From NCBI RefSeq assembly GCF_010731735.1, contig NZ_AP022588.1:4588001-4652000 (forward strand): a stretch of DNA of 64,000 nt. Direction: 5' to 3'. A model generated the notes under the pieces. The model saw nothing but the letters and a program-made list of their open reading frames with translations, was not told where the DNA came from and ran no database searches. Shown here in pieces: positions 1 to 8,540 of the stretch. This DNA comes from Mycolicibacterium sediminis. Lineage in GTDB: Bacteria; Actinomycetota; Actinomycetes; Mycobacteriales; Mycobacteriaceae. Both the position numbers and the translations under genes were made by a program. Numbering within the stretch: position 1 is the stretch's first letter; each line of letters starts with the position of its first letter.

Positions 1-248
1 CCGGCGCAGATCACCTTGTTGGGGTAGGTCAGTGGTGCCACCAGATCGGCGTCCGCGACCGGTGTCAGGCCATCGAGGTCAAGGGTGCGCAGCACGTCGG
101 CCCAGCGATCCCAGTCCGCGAGGAGTTCCATCACGTCGAGACCCTCGAGGACTGGTGGCGCCGCGAGGACGTGGTCGTCGACGTGAATGCCGGTCGCGAT
201 GCCGTCCGAGGTGCGGTACTGCGCCAGTGCCCAATTGCGGTTGGTCAT
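1..248 (-). CDS. Fumarylacetoacetate hydrolase family protein, N-terminal part
   Basis: Only the first 82 codons lie in the window; the gene runs off the left edge. The visible protein starts MTNRNWALAQYR and ends in LTYPNKVICAG. A Pro-x-Lys-x-x-Cys-x-Gly segment of this kind normally opens the catalytic FAH domain after a short N-terminal domain. Family members hydrolyse C-C bonds of acylpyruvates (fumarylpyruvate, fumarylacetoacetate), isomerise or decarboxylate related diacids, late in aromatic ring catabolism. The metal-binding residues lie outside the window. It is the last visible gene of a minus-strand series with two SDRs, 55 bases downstream of the nearer one, so a role in the same catabolic route is inferred. 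The start is the only ATG in a suitable position. Confidence 0.75.
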   Translation of the reverse strand, partial: MTNRNWALAQYRTSDGIATGIHVDDHVLAAPPVLEGLDVMELLADWDRWADVLRTLDLDGLTPVADADLVAPLTYPNKVICA

Positions 249-303
249 AGTCGGTTCTCCTGATGTCGAGAGGATCGCTGAATGTGGTTGGAGCACTCGG
301 GTT

Positions 304-1047
304 TCATCCGGCCAGCCACCCGCCGTCGACGGGTAGGACCGCGCCGTTGACGTAGGAGGAGTCCGGTGAGCACAGCCATACGACGGCCTTGCCGACCTCA
401 TCGGGTTGGCCGTAGCGGCCTGCAGCCGTGCGGCCGACGACGGCGTCCATGATCTCGGTGGGCACCGAGGCGGTCATCGCAGTGGCGATGGGTCCGGGGG
501 CGATGGCGTTGATGCGGACCCCGGTGGTGCCGTAGTCCAGGGCGGCGGTGCGGGTCAGTCCGACTACGCCGTGCTTGCTGGCGCTGTAGGCGGCCTGGGT
601 GGCGGCGCCGGCCTGGGACCACACCGATGCCGTATTGACCACTGCGCCGGTGTTCTTCACGATGTGCGGCAGTTGGTACTTCATGCAGAAGAAGACGCCG
701 GTGAGGTTGACGTCGATGACCCACCGCCACCGCTCGACGTCGAGGTCGGCCGTCGGCGCCGGGCTGAACACACCGGCGTTGTTGTGGGCGAAGTCCAGGC
801 GACCGAAGCGATCGACGATCCGGGCGACTGTGGACTCGACCGATGGGGCGTCGGCCACGTCGGTGTGGACGTAGATGGCCGAGCCACCCGCGGCGTTGAT
901 GCCGGCCGCGGTGCGCTCTCCGTCCTCGTCGAGGACGTCGCAGATCGCCACCGCAGCGCCTGCGCTCGCGAGCGCCATGGCCGATGCGGCGCCGATGCCG
1001 CGGGCGGCGCCGGTGACCATGGCCACCTTGCCGTCGAAGTCAGTCAC
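304..1047 (-). CDS. SDR family NAD(P)-dependent oxidoreductase
   Basis: A 247-residue classical short-chain dehydrogenase/reductase, full length for the family. Visible are the cofactor motif TGAARGIG (about residues 12-19), NNAG (89-92), the catalytic Ser141 and the YxxxK pair Tyr154/Lys158. An acidic residue after the second strand (ICDVLD, Asp37) favours NAD over NADP. It should oxidise a secondary alcohol or reduce a ketone in the cytoplasm; the substrate cannot be read from the sequence. It lies 18 bases behind a second SDR (1066-1830), so both are probably on one transcript with the SnoaL-like and AtaL-like genes. The two SDRs are similar to each other, which suggests sequential steps or a local duplication. 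Confidence 0.85.
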   Translation of the reverse strand: MTDFDGKVAMVTGAARGIGAASAMALASAGAAVAICDVLDEDGERTAAGINAAGGSAIYVHTDVADAPSVESTVARIVDRFGRLDFAHNNAGVFSPAPTADLDVERWRWVIDVNLTGVFFCMKYQLPHIVKNTGAVVNTASVWSQAGAATQAAYSASKHGVVGLTRTAALDYGTTGVRINAIAPGPIATAMTASVPTEIMDAVVGRTAAGRYGQPDEVGKAVVWLCSPDSSYVNGAVLPVDGGWLAG

Positions 1048-1065
1048 GTTCGGTTTCCCCTCTCA

Positions 1066-1830
1066 TTATGCGGCGCTGTAGCCGCCGTCGATGCTCAGCG
1101 CGCTGCCGGTGACGAACGCCGATGCAGACGAACTGAGCCACAGGACGCCGTCGGCGATCTCGTCGACGGCAGCGATGCGGCCGATCGGATGTTTGGCGTA
1201 CATGTCGGCCATGAAGCCGGGGTTGGCGGCGGCTACCTCGTCGATCATGGCCGTCTGCACCACCCCGGGACAGATCGCGTTGATCCGAATCCCGCGTGTC
1301 GAATATTCGAGCGCCGCAGCCTTCGTCAATCCGATCACGCCGTGCTTGGAGGCGACGTAGGACGCCTGCAGCGGCAAGGCCACCTGCCCCAACGCTGATG
1401 CCGTGTTCACGATCGAGCCGCCGCCGCGGGCCAGCAGTGCGGGAATTTCGGCGCGCATGCACTGCCACACACCGGTCAAGTTGACGTCGATCACGCGTTG
1501 CCAGTCCCGGTCGGCCATGTCGGCGACGGCCTTGCCGGCCGCCTCGACGCCTGCGTTGTTGTAGGCGATGTCCAGCCCGCCGAAGGTGTCCACCGCGGCC
1601 CGCACCATCGCTCTGACCGAGTCCGCGTCGGTCACGTCGGTCGGTACGAAGATGGCCTTGGAACCGGGCGGCAGACCGTCGAGCGTCGCGCGTCCCGCGG
1701 CGTCGTCGCGATCGGCGATGACCACCGACACGCCCTGGGCGGCATAGGCATTGACGCAGGCGCGACCGATGCCGCCGGCACCGCCGGTGACCACCGCGAC
1801 CCTGCCCGCGAGTTCGGGATACTCAGGCAT
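1066..1830 (-). CDS. SDR family NAD(P)-dependent oxidoreductase
   Basis: A 254-residue classical SDR starting MPEYPELAGR. Motifs are TGGAGGIG (about 15-22), Asp40 after the second strand (NAD preference), NNAG (91-94), Ser145, Tyr158 and Lys162, and the C-terminal SIDGGYSA segment. I chose the ATG at 1830 because it overlaps the stop of the upstream SnoaL-like gene by 8 bases (ATGCCTGA), typical of translational coupling. A longer open frame reaches 1926 but adds residues that do not resemble an SDR. The protein is probably a dehydrogenase acting beside the SDR at 304-1047; the alcohol or diol substrate is unknown. Confidence 0.85.
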   Translation of the reverse strand: MPEYPELAGRVAVVTGGAGGIGRACVNAYAAQGVSVVIADRDDAAGRATLDGLPPGSKAIFVPTDVTDADSVRAMVRAAVDTFGGLDIAYNNAGVEAAGKAVADMADRDWQRVIDVNLTGVWQCMRAEIPALLARGGGSIVNTASALGQVALPLQASYVASKHGVIGLTKAAALEYSTRGIRINAICPGVVQTAMIDEVAAANPGFMADMYAKHPIGRIAAVDEIADGVLWLSSSASAFVTGSALSIDGGYSAA

Positions 1831-2182
1831 AGACGGGAGCGAGGTCGAAGTAGACGCGGTAGCTGTCGAACTTGCCCGTGTGGTCGACGTGCCACAGGGT
1901 GGCCACGGGGATGGTGACCTCGCCACCGTCGTGACGACGGTAGGTGACGGTCAGCTCGACGACGGTGTCGGCGCCGAACGTCCACTCGGCGAGGATAGTG
2001 TGCTTCAATCCGGCGATGGTGTCGTAGAAACATCCGACCCCCTCGCGGATCTCGTCGGGGCCAATCAAGGCGGGCCGGTTGGCGAAGACCAGCGACCCGT
2101 TGTCTGCGTAAAGCTTTGAAAGTGCTTCCAGATCCATCGAATCGACGATCGCGAAGACCTGAGCGGCTGTCGGTGCCACCAT
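1823..2182 (-). CDS. SnoaL-like / NTF2-fold protein
   Basis: A 119-residue protein, MVAPTAAQVFAIVDSMD to DLAPVYA, with the sequence style of the SnoaL/nuclear transport factor 2 superfamily: an N-terminal helix with the LEALSKLYADNGSLVFAN segment, then DEIREGVGCFYDTIAG and alternating strands. These alpha+beta cones act as small isomerases, cyclases, dehydratases or ligand-binding proteins; which applies here is not visible. Two in-frame ATGs exist. The one at 2191 abuts an AGGAGG at 2192-2197 with no spacer, whereas the ATG at 2182 has a 9-base spacer, so 2182 is the likelier start. The 3' end overlaps the next SDR gene. Confidence 0.75.
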   Translation of the reverse strand: MVAPTAAQVFAIVDSMDLEALSKLYADNGSLVFANRPALIGPDEIREGVGCFYDTIAGLKHTILAEWTFGADTVVELTVTYRRHDGGEVTIPVATLWHVDHTGKFDSYRVYFDLAPVYA

Positions 2183-2195
2183 GACGTTCATCCTC

Positions 2196-2666
2196 CTAGC
2201 TCGCGGCCGACGTGCTGCTACCGACAATGCGGTCCCGGACGGCCTGCAGCGTCGTGTGAACGGCGTCGAAATAGTCCGACCGCATCTGCTCGCCGAACGC
2301 CGCTTCCTCAGCGCTACCCTCGACGATTCCGTCGACAACGAGCCGGAAGCTGAACTTCAGCACGTCATTGCCGGCCTCGTCGACGCAGATCTCGTTGTCG
2401 ATGGTTCCCCGCGCGGCGCCGTGGGTGCGGACGAAGTGCACGAGCTTCTTCGGGTAGAACGTCACGACCTCGCGGACGGGGCCGACGTGCTCGATGTCGC
2501 GGACCAGGCCGCCCTCGAACCGGTCGACGACGGTGCACGCGCTGATCGCGGCGACGTAGGGGAGTGGATTCTCGGCCTTCTCGACGAGCCCGGCCCACAC
2601 GTCATCCACCGTCAGCGGGGGTTCGATGCCGTCGTTGATCGGGATCGTCCGGCTGATGTCGATCAT
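2196..2666 (-). CDS. AtaL-like (SRPBCC/START-fold) protein
   Basis: A 156-residue protein starting MIDISRTIPINDG. It resembles the DUF1857/AtaL-like branch of the SRPBCC superfamily in its N-terminal strand with IPIND, the helix segment LTVDDVWAGLVEKAENPLPY, and a strand with FEGGLVRDIEHVG. These proteins have a deep hydrophobic cavity and bind or act on hydrophobic ligands, often aromatic ones; no catalytic residue can be assigned. An AGGAGG with an 8-base spacer precedes the ATG at 2666. It is the first gene of the minus-strand operon and diverges from the Rieske oxygenase operon across a region with two GntR-type operator copies. Confidence 0.7.
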   Translation of the reverse strand: MIDISRTIPINDGIEPPLTVDDVWAGLVEKAENPLPYVAAISACTVVDRFEGGLVRDIEHVGPVREVVTFYPKKLVHFVRTHGAARGTIDNEICVDEAGNDVLKFSFRLVVDGIVEGSAEEAAFGEQMRSDYFDAVHTTLQAVRDRIVGSSTSAAS

Positions 2667-2756
2667 GTTGTGCCTCCTTGATGTATCGGGTCGTTCCATG
2701 CGATGCGACACGCTCTGCCTTTGTGACGTGGACCACCGTAACCCATCTCAAGTCAA

Positions 2757-2768
2757 TGTGTCTACACT
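2757..2768. promoter_or_regulatory. Putative GntR operator, copy 1
   Basis: TGTGTCTACACT matches 10 of 12 positions of the palindrome TGTGTATACACA found in front of the GntR gene (9344-9355). It lies inside a longer direct repeat (GTCAATGTGT at 2752 and at 2815). The start-to-start spacing is 63 bp, about six helical turns, which would suit looping or cooperative binding between the divergent operons. Confidence 0.5.
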
Positions 2769-2819
2769 TTGGTGGAGTTCGATTTCTGGTTGTTCGAGCC
2801 CCTTGCGCTTCGATGTCAA

Positions 2820-2831
2820 TGTGTATACTCT
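2820..2831. promoter_or_regulatory. Putative GntR operator, copy 2, overlapping a -10 element
   Basis: TGTGTATACTCT matches the palindrome TGTGTATACACA at 10 of 12 positions. TATACT (2824-2829) inside it is a good mycobacterial -10 for the Rieske oxygenase operon that starts at 2894, with a poor -35 (CCTTGC, 2801-2806, 17-base spacer). A repressor bound here would block RNA polymerase directly. Confidence 0.5.
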
Positions 2832-2893
2832 TTGCTCAGAACGTGACGCGGCCCACATTGACGGGGCGCCCGAACCGGAAAGGCTCACGCACC

Positions 2894-3982
2894 ATGACGA
2901 CGGTCGAAGCTCGCAGCTCCACCACGATCAAGACGCAACCCGCACCGCGCAACGGCTGGTATGTCGCCGCGTGGGATCGAGAGGTCGGTCGCACGCCGAC
3001 GGCCGTGCGAGTCAACGGAACACCGTTGGTGCTGTACCGGACCGAGGACGGCCGGGCGGTGGCGCTCGCCGACGCCTGCTGGCACCGCCTCGCCCCCCTC
3101 TCGATGGGAAAGCTCGTCGGTCGCGACGGAATCCGGTGCCCCTACCACGGCATCGTCTACGACTCGGCGGGTCGCTGCGCGTCGATGCCCGCTCAGGAGG
3201 TCCTCAACCCCAGCGCGACCGTGCCGTCCTATCCCGTCGTGGAACGGCACCGCTTCGTCTGGGTATGGCTGGGGGACCCCTACCTCGCGAAGGCTGACGA
3301 CGTGCCCGACATGCACCAGATGGACGAGTGGGCCGGTGATGGGGAGACGATTGCGCTGCAATGCAATTTCCAGCTCGTGCTCGACAACCTGATGGACCTC
3401 ACCCACGAGGAGTTCCTGCACACCAGCAGCATCGGTGGGGAGAACATCAGCACCTCGGCGTTCGACGTAGTGCACGACGGCCAAAGCGTCACGCTCAGCA
3501 GGTGGATGATCGACATCCCACCGGTGCCGTTCATGGCGGCCCAGATGCGCAACAAGTTTCCCGGCTTCGAGGGCAACGTCGACCGGTGGCAGATCATCCA
3601 CTACCAGTACCCCTCGACCATCTGTATCGACGTCGGCGTCGCCAAGACCGGCACCGGAGCGCCGCAGGGGGATCGCAGCCAGGGCATCAACGGCTACGTG
3701 ATGAACACCATCACCCCCGAGACCGACACCACGTGCCGCTACCACTGGGCGTGGATGCGCAACTACCTGATGGACAGTCAGCTTCTGACGACGCAGATCC
3801 GCGACGGCATCCGGCACGTCTTCACCGAGGACACGGCGATGCTGCAGGCCCAGCAGAAGGCGATCGACGCCAACCCGGACTACGAGTTCTACAACCTCAA
3901 CATCGACGCTGGCGGTATGTGGATACGCCGACTGCTCACCCGCCAACTGGAGGCCGAAGGGCGCCTCCACCCGCAGAACTGA
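2894..3982 (+). CDS. Rieske non-haem iron oxygenase alpha subunit, VanA-like
   Basis: A 362-residue aromatic-ring oxygenase/demethylase. The Rieske centre is CWH (Cys62, His64) followed by CPYH (Cys82, His85), the usual C-x-H-x17-C-x2-H. The catalytic domain carries DNLMDLTHEEFLH, giving Asp168, His171 and His176 for the mononuclear iron. This layout and length match vanillate O-demethylase and related single-component (alpha-3) oxygenases, which remove O- or N-methyl groups or hydroxylate aromatics using electrons from a VanB-type reductase; that partner is encoded 12 bases downstream. I chose ATG 2894 because the protein then starts MTTVEARSS, close to the family N-terminus; the open frame extends upstream into the promoter. 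Vanillate is not proven as substrate. Confidence 0.85.
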   Translation: MTTVEARSSTTIKTQPAPRNGWYVAAWDREVGRTPTAVRVNGTPLVLYRTEDGRAVALADACWHRLAPLSMGKLVGRDGIRCPYHGIVYDSAGRCASMPAQEVLNPSATVPSYPVVERHRFVWVWLGDPYLAKADDVPDMHQMDEWAGDGETIALQCNFQLVLDNLMDLTHEEFLHTSSIGGENISTSAFDVVHDGQSVTLSRWMIDIPPVPFMAAQMRNKFPGFEGNVDRWQIIHYQYPSTICIDVGVAKTGTGAPQGDRSQGINGYVMNTITPETDTTCRYHWAWMRNYLMDSQLLTTQIRDGIRHVFTEDTAMLQAQQKAIDANPDYEFYNLNIDAGGMWIRRLLTRQLEAEGRLHPQN

Positions 3983-3994
3983 CGGGGTCGACCA

Positions 3995-4993
3995 ATGGCT
4001 GCCACAAATAGGGAAGTCTGGCAACTCGGCACCGTCGTCGAGACGCGCGCCGTCGCCACCGACATCCGCCGCATCGTCGTCGAGGTGTCCAATCCCGTTC
4101 CTGCTCAGCCCGGTTCACACGTCGACGTCGCCGTCCACGTGGACGGGCGGCGCGACACCCGCTCCTACTCGGTGATCGAATCCCAGGACGGTGGAAAGCG
4201 ACTGGTCATCAGCGTCCTGCGCGCGCCGAACTCGCGGGGCGGATCGGTCTTCATGCACTCGCTCACCATGGGTGAGTCGATCGAGCTGACCCAGCCGCTG
4301 CAGAACTTCCCACTGCGCGTGGGCGCCCCCGGCTACCTCCTTCTCGCCGGGGGCATCGGCATCACGGCCGTGGCCGAGATGGCGCGCGTGCTTCGACACC
4401 TGGATGCCGATTACACCTTCGTGTACGTCGGGCGCTCACGGCCGGCGATGGCGTACCTGTCCGAACTGCAGGAGCTGCACGGCGACAGGTTGGTCGTCCA
4501 CGTCGACGACGAGGGCACGTCACTGGACGCCGCCAAGCTGGTGGAGACCGTCGACCACGACACCGAACTGTACGTGTGTGGCCCGATCAGACTGATGGAC
4601 GCCGTCCGCCGGTGCTGGGCCGACGTCGACCTGCCCGCCTCGAACTTGCGCTACGAAACCTTCGGCAACAGCGGATGGTTCGAGGCCGATGAGTTCATCG
4701 TGCGGATCCCGCGACTGCACGTGGAGACGCGGGTGGGAACGCATCAGTCGATGCTGCAGGCGCTCGAGGGCGCCGGTGTCGACATGATGTCGGACTGCCG
4801 CAAGGGCGAGTGCGGCCTCTGCGAGGTCAAGCTCCTCGGGGTGGACGGCATCGTCGATCACCGCGACGTCTTCTACAGCGCCCGTCAGCGCGAAGCCAAC
4901 CGCCGGATGTGCTGCTGCGTATCCCGCGTCACCCGGGGCACCGCAATCGCATTCGCCGGCGAGACGCCGGTCGTCACGATCGACGTGTCATGA
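3995..4993 (+). CDS. PDR/VanB family oxidoreductase
   Basis: A 332-residue phthalate-dioxygenase-reductase type flavoprotein. In order it has an FMN-binding barrel with RSYSV (about residues 56-60), an NAD-binding domain opened by GGIGIT, and a C-terminal plant-type 2Fe-2S ferredoxin domain whose cysteines are seen in DCRKGECGLCEVK and again in RMCCC. It passes electrons from NADH through FMN and the 2Fe-2S cluster to the Rieske oxygenase encoded immediately upstream. The stop codon overlaps the next start (ATGA, 4990-4993), so it is translationally coupled to the aldehyde dehydrogenase. Fusion order and length are typical of the VanB family. Confidence 0.88.
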   Translation: MAATNREVWQLGTVVETRAVATDIRRIVVEVSNPVPAQPGSHVDVAVHVDGRRDTRSYSVIESQDGGKRLVISVLRAPNSRGGSVFMHSLTMGESIELTQPLQNFPLRVGAPGYLLLAGGIGITAVAEMARVLRHLDADYTFVYVGRSRPAMAYLSELQELHGDRLVVHVDDEGTSLDAAKLVETVDHDTELYVCGPIRLMDAVRRCWADVDLPASNLRYETFGNSGWFEADEFIVRIPRLHVETRVGTHQSMLQALEGAGVDMMSDCRKGECGLCEVKLLGVDGIVDHRDVFYSARQREANRRMCCCVSRVTRGTAIAFAGETPVVTIDVS

Positions 4994-6489
4994 CCGCCAC
5001 CGACCAGGCCGCCACGGTCACCATCCCACTCCTGATCGACGGTCGCGACGTCGACGGGCCGATCACCGAGGTGCGCAACCCGGCCCGCCTCACCGAGACC
5101 GTCGGCGGGTACGCCACCGGCGATGGCGCATCGGTCGACGCGGCAGTCGCCGCCGCCGAAGCCGCGTTCCCCGGCTGGGCGGCCCGGCCCGCACGCGATC
5201 GCGCCGCCGCTCTGACGCTGACCGCCGACGCCATCGACGCCGACCTCGCGAACCTCTCCACGCTGCTCACCCGCGAACACGGCAAGATCCTCGCCGACGC
5301 GACTGCGGAGATCGCCAACACGGCCCGAACCCTGAGGTATTACACCGGATTGGCGGACTACGCGTCCCGGGAAACCACCACCGAGGACCACCGGGGACGC
5401 ATCGTCGAACGGCGGGCCGCCATGGGTGTGGTCGCTGTCATCGTGCCGTGGAACTATCCCGTGCTGCTCGCCACGTTAATGATCGCACCCGCACTGGTGG
5501 CCGGAAACACCGTCGTGGTCAAACTGCCCGACAACTCGCCGTTGGCACTGGCGCTGGTTCTGCGAAGGCTGGCGTCTGCCGTCGAACCCGGAGTCGTGAA
5601 CGTCGTCGCGGGATCCGGCCAGGACGTCGGCGCGGCACTGACCACCCACCCGCGGGTGCGAAAGGTCAGCTTCACCGGAAGTACCGCCACCGGCCGCGCC
5701 ATCATGCGTGACGCGAGCGTGAACCTGAAGAACCTCAGCCTAGAACTGGGCGGCAACGATCCAGCGATCGTCCTCGACAGCGCGACCGTCGACGCGCAAC
5801 TGATCGATGAACTGGTGCGGGGCGCCTTCACCAGTACCGGGCAGGTGTGCTACGCACCCAAACGACTCTACGTGCACCGCAACCTGTTCGACGAATTCAC
5901 CGAGGCCTTCACCGCGGCGACCGACACGCTCGTGGTCGGTGACGGCCTGGACCCCGCAGTCCGGATGGGTCCGTTGAACAATCGACAGCAACACCGCACC
6001 GTCACCGATCTGATCCAGGCGAGCCGGAGCGAGGGTGCCAGCGTCGCCGAGGTTGGGCAGTACCTCGACGCCGACGCCGACGGCGGGTACTTCCTCCGGC
6101 CGACGATCGTGACCGGTCTGCGACAGAACTCGGCCCTGGTGCAGCAGGAGCAGTTCGGTCCAGTCGTACCCATCCTCGCGTACGACACCGAGGACGAGGC
6201 CATTGCGCTCGCCAACGACAGCGAGTACGGCCTGGCGGCGTCGGTCTGGTCCGACGACGTCGATCACGCCTTCGACGTCGGACGGCGCATCCAGGCCGGA
6301 TCGGTCTTCGTCAACATCCACCGCGTCGGCGCATCGGATCCCTCGATGCCGTTCGGTGGTTTCAAGCAGAGCGGCATCGGCCGCGGCCACGGCGAGATCG
6401 CGCTCGACGAGGCCTCCGAAGTTCAGATCCTCGCAGATCGAATCGACATGCACACCAAATTAACCCACCCGAAGAAGGCACGGCCATGA
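4990..6489 (+). CDS. Aldehyde dehydrogenase family protein
   Basis: A 499-residue NAD(P)-dependent aldehyde dehydrogenase. Visible are the VPWNYP cofactor segment, FTGSTATGR at the nucleotide site, the general-base segment ELGGNDP, and the catalytic cysteine in STGQVCYAPKR. It should oxidise an aldehyde formed in the same pathway, for example one produced by demethylation or side-chain cleavage, to the acid. The start at 4990 overlaps the reductase stop by 4 bases, and its own stop overlaps the FAD monooxygenase start by 4 bases, so stoichiometric co-translation is likely. The open frame extends upstream to 4810, but the extra stretch is only the shadow of the reductase gene. Confidence 0.88.
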   Translation: MTATDQAATVTIPLLIDGRDVDGPITEVRNPARLTETVGGYATGDGASVDAAVAAAEAAFPGWAARPARDRAAALTLTADAIDADLANLSTLLTREHGKILADATAEIANTARTLRYYTGLADYASRETTTEDHRGRIVERRAAMGVVAVIVPWNYPVLLATLMIAPALVAGNTVVVKLPDNSPLALALVLRRLASAVEPGVVNVVAGSGQDVGAALTTHPRVRKVSFTGSTATGRAIMRDASVNLKNLSLELGGNDPAIVLDSATVDAQLIDELVRGAFTSTGQVCYAPKRLYVHRNLFDEFTEAFTAATDTLVVGDGLDPAVRMGPLNNRQQHRTVTDLIQASRSEGASVAEVGQYLDADADGGYFLRPTIVTGLRQNSALVQQEQFGPVVPILAYDTEDEAIALANDSEYGLAASVWSDDVDHAFDVGRRIQAGSVFVNIHRVGASDPSMPFGGFKQSGIGRGHGEIALDEASEVQILADRIDMHTKLTHPKKARP

Positions 6490-7730
6490 CGACAACGACC
6501 ACGCCCATCACGATCGTCGGCGCCGGAATCGGCGGCCTGACGCTGGCCCTCGAACTGCACGCCGCGGGCATTCCGTGCCGCGTCTACGAAGCGGCGCCGG
6601 AGCTGCGCCCACTGGGCGTCGGCATCAACGTCCTGCCTCACGCGACGGCGGTCCTGGCCGAGCTCGGCGTGCTGGAACGGCTGGAGGCCATCGCCGTGCA
6701 GACGCAGGAGGCGGTGTTCTACAACCGGTTCGGCCAGCACGTCTACACCGAGCCAGCCGGCCGCTACGCCGGGTATCCCACTCCGCAGCTGTCGATCCAC
6801 CGCGGACACCTGCAGCTGACGCTGGCCGACGTCGTCCGGGAACGGCTGGGTGCCGACGCCATCGTCACAGACCACCAGTGCCTCGGCATCGACCAGGACG
6901 GCTCGAGCGTCACCGCACGATTCCGCTCGCCGTCGACCAGTCAACCTCAGGAATCGGTGATTAGTAGGGCGGTGATAGCTTGCGACGGCGTGCATTCGGC
7001 CATCCGCAAACAGTTCCATCCCGACGAGGGCACGCCGCGCTACTCCGGGGTCCTGATGTGGCGTGGGACCACGGTCGGCCGACCGTTCCTATCCGGGGCA
7101 AGCATGGTGCGCGCCGGGTGGCTACGCGACGGCAAGCTCGTCATCTACCCGATTCGCGACAACCCCGACGGCACCCAGCTCATCAACTGGGTCGCCGAGA
7201 TCGAACGCCCGTATTCCGGTGACCGCGACTGGGGCAAGCCGGGCGACCCCGCCGACTTCGCCCCCGCCTTCGCCGACTGGGACTTCGACTGGCTCGACGT
7301 GCCCGCCCTGCTGCGCGGCGCCGACACGGTGCTGGAATACCCCATGGTGGACCAGGACCCGCTGGACTCGTGGACCGTGGGGCGCGCGACGCTTCTCGGC
7401 GACGCCGCCCATCCGATGGTGCCGCGCGGCTCGAACGGGGCCGGGCAGGCGATCCTCGACGCACGCGCGCTGCGCGTGGCGCTGCAGGCAGAGGACGACG
7501 TCCCAACGGCGCTGCAGGCCTACGAGGCCGACCGGCGTCCCAAGACGTCTGCCGTGGTGCTGACCAACCGCGCGACCCCACCGGACGCGATTCTCAAGGA
7601 GGTCTGGGAACGCACCGGCGACAAGCCCTTCGACGACGTCGACGACGTCATCAGCCCGGCGGAGCTCGACGCGATCTCGCAGCGTTACCGCCAGGTGGCT
7701 GGCTTCTCCCTTCCCGATGCGGCACGGTGA
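6486..7730 (+). CDS. FAD-dependent aromatic monooxygenase, PhzS-like
   Basis: A 414-residue class A flavoprotein hydroxylase. The N-terminal GAGIGGL dinucleotide motif, the DG motif in ACDGVHSAIRK and the GD motif in LGDAAHPMVPRGSNGAG place it with the salicylate/3-hydroxybenzoate hydroxylase group. The segment LMWRGTT and the overall pattern are closest to PhzS-type proteins (5-methylphenazine-1-carboxylate monooxygenase family). It should hydroxylate an aromatic acid using NAD(P)H and O2, sometimes with decarboxylation. It is coupled to the aldehyde dehydrogenase (ATGA overlap) and to the following SDR (GTGA overlap). The true substrate is not inferable; the operon suggests an aromatic freed by the Rieske enzyme. 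Confidence 0.82.
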   Translation: MTTTTTPITIVGAGIGGLTLALELHAAGIPCRVYEAAPELRPLGVGINVLPHATAVLAELGVLERLEAIAVQTQEAVFYNRFGQHVYTEPAGRYAGYPTPQLSIHRGHLQLTLADVVRERLGADAIVTDHQCLGIDQDGSSVTARFRSPSTSQPQESVISRAVIACDGVHSAIRKQFHPDEGTPRYSGVLMWRGTTVGRPFLSGASMVRAGWLRDGKLVIYPIRDNPDGTQLINWVAEIERPYSGDRDWGKPGDPADFAPAFADWDFDWLDVPALLRGADTVLEYPMVDQDPLDSWTVGRATLLGDAAHPMVPRGSNGAGQAILDARALRVALQAEDDVPTALQAYEADRRPKTSAVVLTNRATPPDAILKEVWERTGDKPFDDVDDVISPAELDAISQRYRQVAGFSLPDAAR

Positions 7731-8524
7731 CCCGAATGATGTCCAAATCCCATGATGCCGTGCAGGACTCCGTCGTTGACTCGGTCATCATCGTCACCGG
7801 CGGCGCCCGCGGTATCGGGGCGTCGCTGGCAACGCATCTCGCTGGCCGGGGCGCCAAGGTCGTGGTGGCCGACGTGCTCGCCGAGGACGGCAGTGCGCTG
7901 GCCGCCACGCTGAACGACGGCGGCACCGACGCGTTCTTTCACCGCACCGACGTCGTCGACCCCGCGTCGATGCAGGACCTCGCCGCGGCGGCCGTGGACA
8001 GGTACGGGCGGATCGACGCCTTGGTCAACAACGCTGCGATCTACGAAAGCCTGGGCGCCAAGAAGCATTTCGCCGACATCTCGGTCGACGACTGGGACCG
8101 CGTGATGGCCGTCAATGCCAAGGGCGTGTGGCTGGCCACCGCCGCGGTCTACCCGGCGATGAAGGCGCAGGGCTACGGCCGCGTGGTCAACATCGCGTCC
8201 GCCACCGTGCACGCTGGCGTGCCGTTCTTCGCGCACTACACCGCGTCCAAGGGTGCCGTCATCGCGGTGACGAGGTCCATCGCCAAGGAGGTGGGCCGCG
8301 ACGGCATCACCGTCAACGCCGTCGCGCCCGGGCTCGTCGACAACGAATCCTCCGCGGCGCTCAACGACACGTCGTACTTTCCGACGCTCGAACGGCAGCG
8401 CGCCATTCCGCGTGCGATGACGCCCGCCGACCTCACCGGGGCCATCACCTTCCTGTGCTCCCCGGCCAGCGGATTCATCACCGGACAGACGATGGTGGTC
8501 GACGGCGGACTCGTCTTCTCCTGA
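7727..8524 (+). CDS. SDR family oxidoreductase
   Basis: A 265-residue classical SDR. The cofactor motif TGGARGIG, an Asp after the second strand (VVADVLAED), NNAA in place of NNAG, the Ser of NIASATVH and the YTASK pair are all present. It is the last gene of the plus-strand catabolic operon. The GTG at 7727 overlaps the monooxygenase stop by 4 bases like the other junctions in this operon; ATGs at 7736 and 7739 are alternatives that would shorten the protein by 3 or 4 residues. It likely oxidises or reduces a carbonyl intermediate; the substrate is unknown. The GntR gene converges on it 16 bases downstream. Confidence 0.82.
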   Translation: MTRMMSKSHDAVQDSVVDSVIIVTGGARGIGASLATHLAGRGAKVVVADVLAEDGSALAATLNDGGTDAFFHRTDVVDPASMQDLAAAAVDRYGRIDALVNNAAIYESLGAKKHFADISVDDWDRVMAVNAKGVWLATAAVYPAMKAQGYGRVVNIASATVHAGVPFFAHYTASKGAVIAVTRSIAKEVGRDGITVNAVAPGLVDNESSAALNDTSYFPTLERQRAIPRAMTPADLTGAITFLCSPASGFITGQTMVVDGGLVFS

Positions 8525-8540
8525 GGGTCAGAGCGCCCTA

